Below are positions 24,691-32,794 of a DNA stretch of 53,570 nucleotides, in pieces. Made by a program: the position numbers and the translations under genes. Under the pieces are notes generated by a model. That model was not told the DNA's origin and did not search any database. It worked only from the letters and a program-made list of their open reading frames with translations. How positions within the stretch are numbered: the first letter of the stretch is position 1; the number at the start of each line of letters is the position of its first letter. The stretch comes from Bacillota bacterium (GTDB lineage: Bacteria > Bacillota > Clostridia > Lachnospirales > Lachnospiraceae): NCBI GenBank assembly GCA_023457255.1, contig JAEWMB010000046.1, positions 1-53,570 on the forward strand. Direction: 5' to 3'.

Positions 24691-24738
24691 ACTCCCCTCC
24701 TTATTCTATCTTCATAACAACACGATTCCTTGCAACTC

Positions 24739-24951
24739 TTATGTCCTAAATTTTCTGCCACAACGCTGGCAAATCCAGAATGTTCTTCTTACCGTATGTG
24801 ATTTGCCCATTCCACACAAGCCACATGCCCAGCCAATTGGCCCTAGAATAAGATAGCCACAGCAGCCTTTCCCGAAACCGTATCCTTTTTGATTGGTTTC
24901 CGATTCTTCTACAATAACGCAACGATCATCCCCACAATTTGGACACCTCAT
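24739..24951 (-). CDS. small zinc-ribbon protein with a glycine-rich hydrophobic centre
   Basis: 70 residues with CPNC near the start and CQRC near the end, forming a split zinc ribbon around a Gly/Cys-rich hydrophobic segment (GKGCCGYLILGPIGWACGLCG). It probably loops into the membrane or packs on a partner. Function unknown; likely co-transcribed with the DUF2085 gene downstream. Confidence 0.65.
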   Translation of the reverse strand: MRCPNCGDDRCVIVEESETNQKGYGFGKGCCGYLILGPIGWACGLCGMGKSHTVRRTFWICQRCGRKFRT

Positions 24952-25131
24952 AGCTACATCCTCCCAAACGAAAAGTATAAACCTATATAGAATTTATAGG
25001 CAGAGTTTATCATACTTAAAATCATCCTGCAATGAATCCGGAGAATTCTAATGCGGCACTTTTCTATTTCTAATCAATCTCTTATCTCCTAATGAAAAAA
25101 GGATGAAATTGTCAGATCCTGGTTTGAAAAA

Positions 25132-25193
25132 AGCTGTTCTAAACAGATTCTATGCAACTAATAGTCACAATTTCCCCTCTGTTTAGAACAGCT
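25132..25193 (-). terminator. large-loop terminator of the receiver gene
   Basis: Perfect 16-bp inverted repeat (AGCTGTTCTAAACAGA / TCTGTTTAGAACAGCT) with a 30-nt loop. It is followed on the minus strand by TTTTTTC and lies 12 nt past the stop of the receiver gene. Confidence 0.8.
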
Positions 25194-25204
25194 GTATCTT
25201 TACA

Positions 25205-25597
25205 CTAAATTAATTCTAATTTCTTTAATACATTTTCAAATTTTGTTTGATCAATTGGTTTGCCCGCATAAGCAACACAACCAAGTTCAAAGGCTTTGGT
25301 AACATTTCTTCCTTCACTTAAAGCAGTAGTCATAATAATCTTTGCTTGTTTTTCTTCAGGAATTCCTTTTTCCTTTTCCAAATCACGAATTCCCTTTAAT
25401 GCTTGATATCCATCCAATGCCGGCATCATAATATCAAGGCAAACTAAATCATATGGTTCATTTGATTCAAGCGCCATCGTAAAGGCATCTACTGCTTCCA
25501 TTCCGTCTACGGTAATATCACATTCTCCGTATTGCGATAAAAATCGAAGCATAAACTTTCTACTTGCAAAATCATCTTCCGCTATTAGTATCTTCAC
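25205..25597 (-). CDS. stand-alone CheY-like receiver
   Basis: 130 residues, only a receiver domain: acidic pair E7-D8-D9, phospho-acceptor D55 (VCLDIMMPA), T/A switch (MTTALSEG), and K in AGKPID. No output domain. It has its own terminator and an upstream region full of palindromic sites. No kinase or chemotaxis genes are nearby, so the partner is unknown; it may act in a phosphorelay or on a motor or enzyme by protein contact. Confidence 0.88.
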   Translation of the reverse strand: MKILIAEDDFASRKFMLRFLSQYGECDITVDGMEAVDAFTMALESNEPYDLVCLDIMMPALDGYQALKGIRDLEKEKGIPEEKQAKIIMTTALSEGRNVTKAFELGCVAYAGKPIDQTKFENVLKKLELI

Positions 25598-25640
25598 TGA
25601 ATCCTCTCCTCAAAATTATTACCTATCCCAAGGCTCACAA

Positions 25641-25704
25641 TTGTATACAGTGCTACTTATTGTATACAACATATTATTCATCGTACACAATATACTGTAT
25701 ACAA
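25641..25704. promoter_or_regulatory. four TTGTATACAA-like palindromic sites upstream of the receiver gene
   Basis: TTGTATACAG (25641-25650), TTGTATACAA (25660-25669), TCGTACACAA (25681-25690) and CTGTATACAA (25695-25704) all share GTAtAC symmetry, with starts 19, 21 and 14 bp apart. The pattern TnGT-N2-ACnA is that described for FadR-type GntR regulators. No such regulator is in the window. Confidence 0.6.
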
Positions 25705-25882
25705 TATACTACATTGCAGGAACGAAAAATCACATAAAAGCAGTTCTTCTTAAGCATATGCCTTTTTTCATCAGCCTATATGGATAAGATATCCGTATTT
25801 TTCCTTGTAGTATAAAGTCATTATACACCGTTTTTTGCTAATAATCTAGTCACTTTCCAAAATTTCTTAAAATATGAGAAAA

Positions 25883-26953
25883 TTAGACTGTGATTCCTAT
25901 TTCTTTCATATATGTCTTCAATACCCTAAGAAATTCATCCATCTCAGCATCTGTTCCAATGCTAACCCTAAGATAATCGGAAATTCTTGGTTTGTTAAAG
26001 TGTCTGACATAGATATGTTCTTTTCTTAATACATCGAATAAATCTTTCGCTGCTATTTTCCCATGGGTAATAAATAAAAAATTTGTTTTGGAATCCGGCA
26101 TCTGAAAGCCTAAATTACATAATTCCCTTTTCATCCGCTCTCTGGTTGCTATAATCTTATCCAGTGTCTCATAAAAATATCCCTTATCTTTTACTGCCTC
26201 TGCACCGCATACGATGGAAGGATAATTCATCGTATAGGAGTTATAAGATTCTTTCACATTCTTAAGTGCCGTAATTAATTTAGGATTTGCCATTGCAAAG
26301 CCAATACGCATGCCCGCCATCGACCTGGATTTAGAAAAGGTCTGCACTACAACCAAATTATCGTACTTTTTTAGTAATGGCAATGCACTTTGACCGCCAA
26401 AATCCACATATGCTTCATCTATGATTACGATCACATCTTGATTATGGACTATGATATCTTCTATCGTATCTAACTCTTCAAAAATAGAGGTTGGCGCATT
26501 GGGATTAGCAATCACAATACCTCCATTTTCTTTATAATAATCTTCTCTTCTTATGCGATAGTTCTCATCCAAGGCCGGCCTATCATAAGGAATTTTATAT
26601 AAATTTGCCCAAACATCATAAAAGGAATAGGTGATATCAGGAAAAAGTATCGGCTTTTCAGAGTTAAAAAAAGTCAGAAACGACATAGCAAGAACATCAT
26701 CGGAGCCTACTCCTACAAAAATTTGATCTTTCTCCAGGCTATAAAATTCAGCCAGCGCTTCTACAAGCTCTGTTGCTTCTGTATCTGGATAGAGCCGTAA
26801 CATTTCAGACTGATGTTTTAAGGCATCCTCAATATTCTTAGTTGGCGGATACGGATTTTCATTGGTATTTAACTTGATTTTATTCACATCCTTCGGCTGC
26901 TCACCAGCTACATAAGGTGTAACCTGCCTTAAATTCTTTTCCCATGCTCTCAT
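25883..26953 (-). CDS. hisC: histidinol-phosphate aminotransferase
   Basis: 356 residues, PLP fold type I. Conserved LNTNENPYPP start, NPNAPTS, DEAYVDFG, Schiff-base lysine in TFSKSRSMAG (K208) and the C-terminal R in YLRVSIGT. It converts histidinol phosphate and 2-oxoglutarate to imidazole-acetol phosphate and glutamate in histidine synthesis. No other his gene is adjacent, so activity on other amino acids (as with HisC-like aromatic aminotransferases) is possible. ATG preceded by GAGGAAAC; 80 nt downstream of another aminotransferase. Confidence 0.9.
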   Translation of the reverse strand: MRAWEKNLRQVTPYVAGEQPKDVNKIKLNTNENPYPPTKNIEDALKHQSEMLRLYPDTEATELVEALAEFYSLEKDQIFVGVGSDDVLAMSFLTFFNSEKPILFPDITYSFYDVWANLYKIPYDRPALDENYRIRREDYYKENGGIVIANPNAPTSIFEELDTIEDIIVHNQDVIVIIDEAYVDFGGQSALPLLKKYDNLVVVQTFSKSRSMAGMRIGFAMANPKLITALKNVKESYNSYTMNYPSIVCGAEAVKDKGYFYETLDKIIATRERMKRELCNLGFQMPDSKTNFLFITHGKIAAKDLFDVLRKEHIYVRHFNKPRISDYLRVSIGTDAEMDEFLRVLKTYMKEIGITV

Positions 26954-27033
26954 ATAGTTTCCTCATTTCTGTACACGTATGAATGCGTGTATTTATTATC
27001 CCATGCACATATCTTTTAGCCCTTACGTCTATC

Positions 27034-28221
27034 CTAAATTCTGTATTCCTTCGCCAGTTGCTCAAAATGAGGTAATGCGCGTTTTATCATATCATAATCC
27101 ACACAATATGCCAAACGGAAATACCCCGGGCATCCAAAAGAAAATCCAGGTACAATTAATATATTATGTACCTTTGCTTTTTCTACAAAAGCCTTATCAT
27201 CCTCTTCTAAGGCTTTGACAAATAAATAAAATGCTCCTTCCGGTTTAATGCACTCATAGCCATAGGATAATAAGCTTTGATACAAAAGTTCTCTGTTTCT
27301 ATTGTAGATTTCGACATCCACTTCCGCATCCAGACAACGTGATACCGCACGCTGAATGAGAGATGGTGCATTAACAAAACCAAGAATTCTGGTGGCTACG
27401 TTCGCTGCCGCCTTAATATCTTCTGCCTCATCTAGTTCATCCGGAAGAACCAGATAACCGATTCTATCACCAGGAAGAGACAAGGATTTACTAAACGAAT
27501 ACCCAACAATCGTATTCTTATAATATTTCGTAAGATAAGGAACCTTAACCCCATCATAAGCAAGTTCCCGATATGGCTCATCTGAAATCAGGTAAATCGA
27601 GGTCTTGTATTCCTCCTGTTTTTCTTCTAAGATAAGGGCTAGCTTTTGGATGGTCTCTTCGGAATATACAACACCGGTGGGATTGTTTGGGGTATTTACA
27701 ATTACTGCTTTTGTCCTGGCAGTTATTTTATTCTTAAATTCTTCTAAATTAGGCTGAAAATCCTTTGTATTCGGAGATACCACCACAAGGCTCGCATCAA
27801 AATTACTGGTATAGTTACGATACTCACCAAAAAATGGAGCGAATACCATTACTTCATCGGATGGGTTCAAAAGTGTCTTAAAGATAACATTCAGCCCACC
27901 TGCCGCACCTACGGTCATCACAATATTATTATGGTGGAACTTGGTATCAAACTTTTGATTAATATGATTAGCAACCTTCTCACGGACATCCTCATAACCG
28001 GAGTTATTTGGGTACCCGTGGACAAGGTTCTGGTTCTCTTCCTTAAGCACTTCTATGATTGCTTCTTTCACCCTTTGCGGTGGCTCTACACTCGGATTTC
28101 CTAAACTAAAATCATAAACATTTTCAGCTCCATATTTCGCAGCCATCTTTTTACCTTCTTCAAACATCGCACGAATAACCGAACTGTTTTTCACCAAATC
28201 CACCATTTTGCTTGATATCAT
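27034..28221 (-). CDS. class I/II PLP aminotransferase, aspartate-type
   Basis: 395 residues. Motifs: SLGNPSVEPP, TVGAAGGLNVIFKTL, NTPNNPTGVVYSE, SDEPYRELAYDG, Schiff-base K245 in YSFSKSLSLPGDRIGY. This belongs to the aspartate/aromatic-type family in which many clostridial members lack an assigned substrate. Same orientation as hisC downstream, probably one operon. An exact substrate cannot be given. Confidence 0.9.
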   Translation of the reverse strand: MISSKMVDLVKNSSVIRAMFEEGKKMAAKYGAENVYDFSLGNPSVEPPQRVKEAIIEVLKEENQNLVHGYPNNSGYEDVREKVANHINQKFDTKFHHNNIVMTVGAAGGLNVIFKTLLNPSDEVMVFAPFFGEYRNYTSNFDASLVVVSPNTKDFQPNLEEFKNKITARTKAVIVNTPNNPTGVVYSEETIQKLALILEEKQEEYKTSIYLISDEPYRELAYDGVKVPYLTKYYKNTIVGYSFSKSLSLPGDRIGYLVLPDELDEAEDIKAAANVATRILGFVNAPSLIQRAVSRCLDAEVDVEIYNRNRELLYQSLLSYGYECIKPEGAFYLFVKALEEDDKAFVEKAKVHNILIVPGFSFGCPGYFRLAYCVDYDMIKRALPHFEQLAKEYRI

Positions 28222-28392
28222 CTCTTATCCTCCATTCCAATTCACACTCTTGCATCCATTTCTGCATAAATATCGATTCAAACCAAATTACCCCAATCCT
28301 ATCATACAAAGGCAGCCTTTGTGTTAAGAATTGTAAATTAATCACATGGTACGGAGACCATATCTCCTATGTCGAATTATGATATACTTGAA

Positions 28393-28421
28393 GGTTGAAA
28401 GAAATCATATTTCCTTCAACC
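28393..28421 (-). terminator. hairpin after the cytidylate-kinase-like gene, probable terminator
   Basis: GGTTGAAaGAAA and TTTCcTTCAACC form a 12-bp stem with one mismatch and a 5-nt loop, 11 nt past the gene's stop. The T run is poor, so it may terminate only partly or protect the 3' end. Confidence 0.45.
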
Positions 28422-28432
28422 TCTCACTGCAT

Positions 28433-29059
28433 TTATTGCTTCAAACGTATGTCCATATAGTCAATCACCATCTCAACACACTTTTCAAATCCTAATTTGC
28501 TGCTATTTAAACACAAATCATAATTTTCAGCACTTTTCCAATCTCTTCCTGTGTAATATTTATAATACTCTGCACGATGTTTGTCAATCGAAGTTATTTT
28601 TCTGGCAGCTTCCTCCCTCGTAAGGCCATCGAGTCCCATTACCGTTTTTACACAATCCTCAAATGGGGCGTGCACGAATACCTTTACAACATGTTCCGCA
28701 TCCTTTAGTACATAATCTGCACAGCGTCCTACCATGACACAGGAGGATTCATTTGCCAATTCTTTAATTACCTTCGCCTGATAATTAAACAAATTATCAT
28801 TGGATACAAAATCATCAGAATCTGGTGGAATTAATTCTCCTCGATACTCTTTCCTTGCAATTCGAAATAACAGGCTTTTCTTTACCGTCTCATCTGCCCT
28901 CACAAACAGCTCTTCGTTGATACCGCTCTTATCCGAAGCCAGTCTCATAAGCTCCCTGTCATAATAATGAACATGAAGACGTTCCGCTAGCATTTTTCCG
29001 ACCGTTCTGCCGCCACTTCCGTAACCGCGGGCAATAGTGATTACAAATTTTTCACTCAT
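28433..29059 (-). CDS. cytidylate kinase-like protein
   Basis: 208 residues of the cytidylate_kin2-type family. N-terminal P-loop variant TIARGYGSGGRTVGKMLAERL, a lid-like arginine region (LTREEAARKITSIDKHRAEYYKYYTG) and a C-terminal LCLNSSKLG strand. The family is related to CMP kinase, but most members are uncharacterised; it is not the housekeeping cmk by appearance. It lies 31 nt downstream of livF and may be the last gene of that transcript. GGAGG precedes the ATG. Confidence 0.8.
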   Translation of the reverse strand: MSEKFVITIARGYGSGGRTVGKMLAERLHVHYYDRELMRLASDKSGINEELFVRADETVKKSLLFRIARKEYRGELIPPDSDDFVSNDNLFNYQAKVIKELANESSCVMVGRCADYVLKDAEHVVKVFVHAPFEDCVKTVMGLDGLTREEAARKITSIDKHRAEYYKYYTGRDWKSAENYDLCLNSSKLGFEKCVEMVIDYMDIRLKQ

Positions 29060-29090
29060 GATATATTTTCCTCCCTCTGCATGGATACTC

Positions 29091-29801
29091 TTATTCTCCT
29101 AGATATGCTTTTTTTACAGAGTCATTATTCATCATTTCATTCGCATCACCGGACAAAACAATTTTACCGGTTTCCAGTACATAGGCCCTATCTGCGATGG
29201 AGAGTGCTTTTTTTGCATTCTGCTCTACCAATAACACGGTAGTTCCATTCTTACTTATCTCCTGTATGATATTAAATATTTCTGAAACAAATAACGGCGA
29301 TAAACCCATGGACGGTTCATCTAATAACATAATCTTTGGCTTTGACATAAGTGCACGCCCCATGGCAAGCATCTGCTGTTCCCCTCCGGATAAGGTTCCG
29401 GCAATTTGCTTTTTACGCTCCTCAAGTCTTGGAAAACGCTGATACACCTCTGTTAAGGTTGCTGTAATTTCTGCATTATCTTTTCTGCTATAAGCACCCA
29501 GCATCAGATTTTCAAATACCGTAAGTTCGGAAAAGATCCTACGTCCCTCCGGAACATGGGCCATACCAAGTGAAACAATCTTATGAGCCGGTGTTTTTAA
29601 TAAATTGTGACCTTCAAAATCTATACTGCCATGTCCTGAGGCCACTAAGCCGGTAATGGTGTGCAGGATTGTGGTCTTACCGGCTCCGTTGGCACCAATC
29701 AAAGCGATAACTTCCCCTTCCTCGACTGTGAAAGAGATACCCTTGATTGCTTGAATTACTCCATAGTATACATCTAAATCCTTTATTGTTAACATCGCCA
29801 T
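29091..29801 (-). CDS. livF: branched-chain amino-acid ABC transporter ATPase LivF
   Basis: 236 residues: Walker A GANGAGKTT, Q-loop, signature LSGGEQQMLAMGRAL, Walker B IMLLDEPSMGLSP, switch His replaced by Q in LLVEQNA as is usual for LivF. The family couples ATP hydrolysis to uptake of leucine, isoleucine and valine with LivG and LivHM. Last of the livHMGF gene set, 21 nt after livG. Confidence 0.95.
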   Translation of the reverse strand: MAMLTIKDLDVYYGVIQAIKGISFTVEEGEVIALIGANGAGKTTILHTITGLVASGHGSIDFEGHNLLKTPAHKIVSLGMAHVPEGRRIFSELTVFENLMLGAYSRKDNAEITATLTEVYQRFPRLEERKKQIAGTLSGGEQQMLAMGRALMSKPKIMLLDEPSMGLSPLFVSEIFNIIQEISKNGTTVLLVEQNAKKALSIADRAYVLETGKIVLSGDANEMMNNDSVKKAYLGE

Positions 29802-29822
29802 ATTAACACCTATTCCTTTCTA

Positions 29823-30581
29823 TCATTCGCCAAGATATGCGGTAATAACCTCCGGATTATTTAAAACTTCAGAGGGTGTTCCCTTTGCCAGCTCCATACC
29901 AAAGTTTAGTACCAGTATCTCCTCACAGATACCTGTAACAAGTTTCATATCATGTTCAATTAAAAGAATAGTTATGTGATAGCGGTCTCTTACGAAACGA
30001 ATTGTTTGCATCAGCTCTTCCGTCTCATTTGGATTCATCCCGGCTGCCGGCTCATCCAGTAAAAGCAGCTTAGGATTCGTAGCAAGAGCTCTTGCAATTT
30101 CTAATTTACGCTGTTTACCATAAGGAAGGTTAGAGGCTAAGACAGAAGCTTGCCCATCAAGGTCGAATACCTTAAGGATATCAAGTGCCATCCGATCCAT
30201 TTCTTTTTCTTTTTTCCAATAGGAAGGCAGTTTGAATAATGCTGCAAACAACGAATAATGCACTTGATTGTGCAAAGCTACTTTTACATTATCCAGTACT
30301 GTCATTTTCTTAAATAGTCGAATATTCTGAAACGTTCTGGCAATTCCGGACTTATTAATCTGAGTCGGCTTCTTTCCATTTAGCAGCTTACCTTCCAACA
30401 TAATGCTGCCATCCGTTGGTTGATATACCCCTGTCAACAAATTAAAAAGTGTTGTTTTACCGGCACCATTTGGCCCGATTAAGCCGAATAATTGCCCTTC
30501 CTTGATGGAGAAGTTAACCTGATCTACCGCTCTTAAACCACCAAAGGAGATCCCTAAATTCTTTACTTCCAATAATGCCAT
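29823..30581 (-). CDS. livG: branched-chain amino-acid ABC transporter ATPase LivG
   Basis: 252 residues: Walker A GPNGAGKTT, a LivG-type insertion (about 100-135), signature LPYGKQRKLEIARAL (degenerate LSGGQ, normal for LivG), Walker B LLLLDEPAAGMNP, and LLIEHDMKLV. The ATG lies one base after the livM stop, with its GGAG inside livM, which indicates translational coupling. Confidence 0.95.
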   Translation of the reverse strand: MALLEVKNLGISFGGLRAVDQVNFSIKEGQLFGLIGPNGAGKTTLFNLLTGVYQPTDGSIMLEGKLLNGKKPTQINKSGIARTFQNIRLFKKMTVLDNVKVALHNQVHYSLFAALFKLPSYWKKEKEMDRMALDILKVFDLDGQASVLASNLPYGKQRKLEIARALATNPKLLLLDEPAAGMNPNETEELMQTIRFVRDRYHITILLIEHDMKLVTGICEEILVLNFGMELAKGTPSEVLNNPEVITAYLGE

Positions 30582-30582
30582 C

Positions 30583-31584
30583 TTAGTGTTCTCCTTCCGT
30601 TTCCTGTGATTTTTTCCGTTTTACTCTCCCATACGGTATTACTTTTTGAACGAAACCTTTTAGCTTTTTTTTCATTTCTCCGGAATTAAGAATCATAATA
30701 ATAATCAGCGCAAGTGCATAGATTAGCATCCGGTAATCACCAAACTCACGGAATTTTTCCGGAAGGTAGGTTAATAGAATCGTTGCTGCAATGGCTCCCG
30801 GAATATTTCCCATACCACCAAGTACAACAAATATTAAGATATCAATGGATTTGTTATAATCAAAATTACCCGGGCGTAATACGCTGTAGGTATGTGCATA
30901 TAAAGCACCGGCAATCCCTGCAAAAAATGCCGCAACGGCAAACGCAAGAATCTTAAACTTAGTTACCGGTATTCCCATTGCTTCCGCTGCTACATAATTT
31001 TCACGAACCGATAGAATGGCTCTGCCATGTCTTGATTTCCTTAGGTTAACCGCCACGAGTATTGTTAAGATACCAAGGATATAAATCCAAGTATAGTTCG
31101 CATAGTCCGGTATATTGGATAAGCCCATCGCTCCTCCGGTAATGGACATAGTGTTGATGACGGATCTTATAATTTCAGTAAATGCCAACGTAACGATAGC
31201 AAGATAGTCACCACGTAAACGGAGTACCGGAATTCCGGTAATCACACCGAATAATGCTGCCATAACACCACCAATCATAAGTGCCGACACAAACGATAAA
31301 AATCCCGGTAATCCTGCTGCCTGTGTAGTAAAGATGGCACTTGAGTAAGCACCGATTGCCATAAATCCAGCATGACCGAGAGATAATTCTCCTAAAAATC
31401 CTACTGTAATACTTAAGGATACCGCCAAAATAATATTAATTCCGATACGAGGGATTAAAGATGTCATCTGACGGCTTAAGATGCCCCCTTCCATCATATA
31501 ATGAACAGCGATATAGCCTAGTATAATAGCGGCTAAAGCTACTGCTGCTTTTATAAGAACTTTTCTGCTTCTCTTCTTCTCCAT
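30583..31584 (-). CDS. livM: branched-chain amino-acid ABC transporter permease LivM
   Basis: About 333 residues from the ATG at 31584 (AGGTG six nt upstream); a GTG at 31593 directly after the livH stop is an alternative. Eight or more membrane helices, LSLGHAGFMAIGAYSSA and the EAA-like loop ENYVAAEAMGIPVTKFKILAFAVAA typical of LivM. The C-terminus is a charged cytoplasmic tail. Works as heterodimer with LivH. Confidence 0.94.
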   Translation of the reverse strand: MEKKRSRKVLIKAAVALAAIILGYIAVHYMMEGGILSRQMTSLIPRIGINIILAVSLSITVGFLGELSLGHAGFMAIGAYSSAIFTTQAAGLPGFLSFVSALMIGGVMAALFGVITGIPVLRLRGDYLAIVTLAFTEIIRSVINTMSITGGAMGLSNIPDYANYTWIYILGILTILVAVNLRKSRHGRAILSVRENYVAAEAMGIPVTKFKILAFAVAAFFAGIAGALYAHTYSVLRPGNFDYNKSIDILIFVVLGGMGNIPGAIAATILLTYLPEKFREFGDYRMLIYALALIIIMILNSGEMKKKLKGFVQKVIPYGRVKRKKSQETEGEH

Positions 31585-31593
31585 ACCGTTCAC

Positions 31594-32469
31594 CTACACC
31601 TTCTCTATTCTATTCTTGCCAAGTAATCCGGATGGTTTTACTAATAAGACAAGTACAAGAACACCAAAAACGATGGCATCTGCAAGTTCTGTTGAGATAT
31701 AAGCTTTACTTAAGCTTTCAATCACACCTAATAAAAGTCCTCCAAGCATTGCTCCCGGAATACTGCCGATACCGCCAAATACTGCCGCTACGAAAGCCTT
31801 AATTCCCGGCAAGGTACCAAGTGTTGGTCTTAAGGATGGATACTGGCTGATGAAAAGGATACCCGCTATCGCCGCAAGCATGGAGCCAATTGCAAATGTA
31901 ATAGATATCGTTCGATTCACGTTAATCCCCATAAGCTGCGCAGCTTGTTTATCCTCCGATACTGCTCTCATTGCACTGCCGATTTTTGTACGCTTGATAA
32001 ATAATGTTAATAAAATCATACAAGCCGTAGTTACCAAAAAAGTAACTATCGTAATTCCTGAAATAGTTATTCTCCCTATATGTAAGGCCGGTACCTCAAT
32101 AAAAGAAGAAAAAGGAATAGGGGTAGCTTTAAATATTAAAAGGGCTAAACTCTGTAATAAATAACTAACGCCAATAGCAGTAATTAAGACTGCCAGGGAT
32201 GGTGCCTTACGCAACGGCTTATATGCTACTTTCTCAATTGTAATACCGAGAATAGTGCATACTAACATCGTTAATATAACTGCTGCCACCGGAGGCAGAT
32301 TTACTTTCGCTATAAATATATATAAAGAATATGCTCCTACCATGATAATATCACCATGGGCAAAATTTATCATCTTTGCAATACCATATACCATGGTATA
32401 GCCGATTGCTACCAAAGCAAATATACTGCCGGCTCTTAATCCATTAATCAACTGCTCAATAAACTCCAT
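31594..32469 (-). CDS. livH: branched-chain amino-acid ABC transporter permease LivH
   Basis: 291 residues, eight hydrophobic segments, with LINGLRAGSIFALVAIGYTM, NFAHGDIIMVGAY and the coupling loop AVSEDKQAAQLMGINV. GAGGTGAT precedes the ATG. A 93-bp inverted-repeat element and a terminator separate it from livJ, so livHMGF is probably expressed at a lower level than the binding protein. Confidence 0.95.
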   Translation of the reverse strand: MEFIEQLINGLRAGSIFALVAIGYTMVYGIAKMINFAHGDIIMVGAYSLYIFIAKVNLPPVAAVILTMLVCTILGITIEKVAYKPLRKAPSLAVLITAIGVSYLLQSLALLIFKATPIPFSSFIEVPALHIGRITISGITIVTFLVTTACMILLTLFIKRTKIGSAMRAVSEDKQAAQLMGINVNRTISITFAIGSMLAAIAGILFISQYPSLRPTLGTLPGIKAFVAAVFGGIGSIPGAMLGGLLLGVIESLSKAYISTELADAIVFGVLVLVLLVKPSGLLGKNRIEKV

Positions 32470-32510
32470 ACCATCACCTCATTTAAGTTTTAATTCCGGT
32501 AACTTCCCCC

Positions 32511-32603
32511 CGAAATGCTTCGCTTGCCTCAGAAATTCAGGCACATTCCCCTTTAATTCCATACTACTTTAACCACTTTTTCTGTGCCAAGCGAAGAATT
32601 TCG
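32511..32603 (-). other. long-range inverted repeat in the livH leader
   Basis: Arms 32511-32526 and 32588-32603 match at 15 of 16 positions (CGAAATgCTTCGCTTG) with 61 nt between. A short AAGTT/AACTT pair (32485-32505) lies on the livH side. No T run follows, so this does not look like a simple terminator. It may be a processing or stability structure between livJ and livH. Confidence 0.4.
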
Positions 32604-32716
32604 CCGTAATACTAACCCCGCATCAAACCTTTCTTAAAAAGTCTTCGTAAGAAGACCATAGAATTCGGTAAATACGCTTTGGCTTCTTACTCAATTTTTA
32701 GAATATAAGCAAAACA

Positions 32717-32752
32717 TTTCCGAAACAGCATTAACTTTCGCTGATTCGGAAA
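32717..32752 (-). terminator. hairpin after livJ (partial terminator)
   Basis: TTTCCGAAaCAGC / GCTGaTTCGGAAA: 13-nt arms with one mismatch and a 10-nt loop, followed by TGTTTTGC on the minus strand. Placed 43 nt past livJ and upstream of livH, as expected for uneven expression of binding protein and permease. Confidence 0.65.
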
Positions 32753-32794
32753 TGTAACTCTGCCACATCACTGCCTTAAGTCATTTGATTATTA

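Noticed and set aside
25641..25704. Regular short repeats considered as a CRISPR array
   Set aside because: Units are 10 bp with uneven 4-11-bp spacing and are themselves palindromic; these are operator-like sites, and no cas genes are present.
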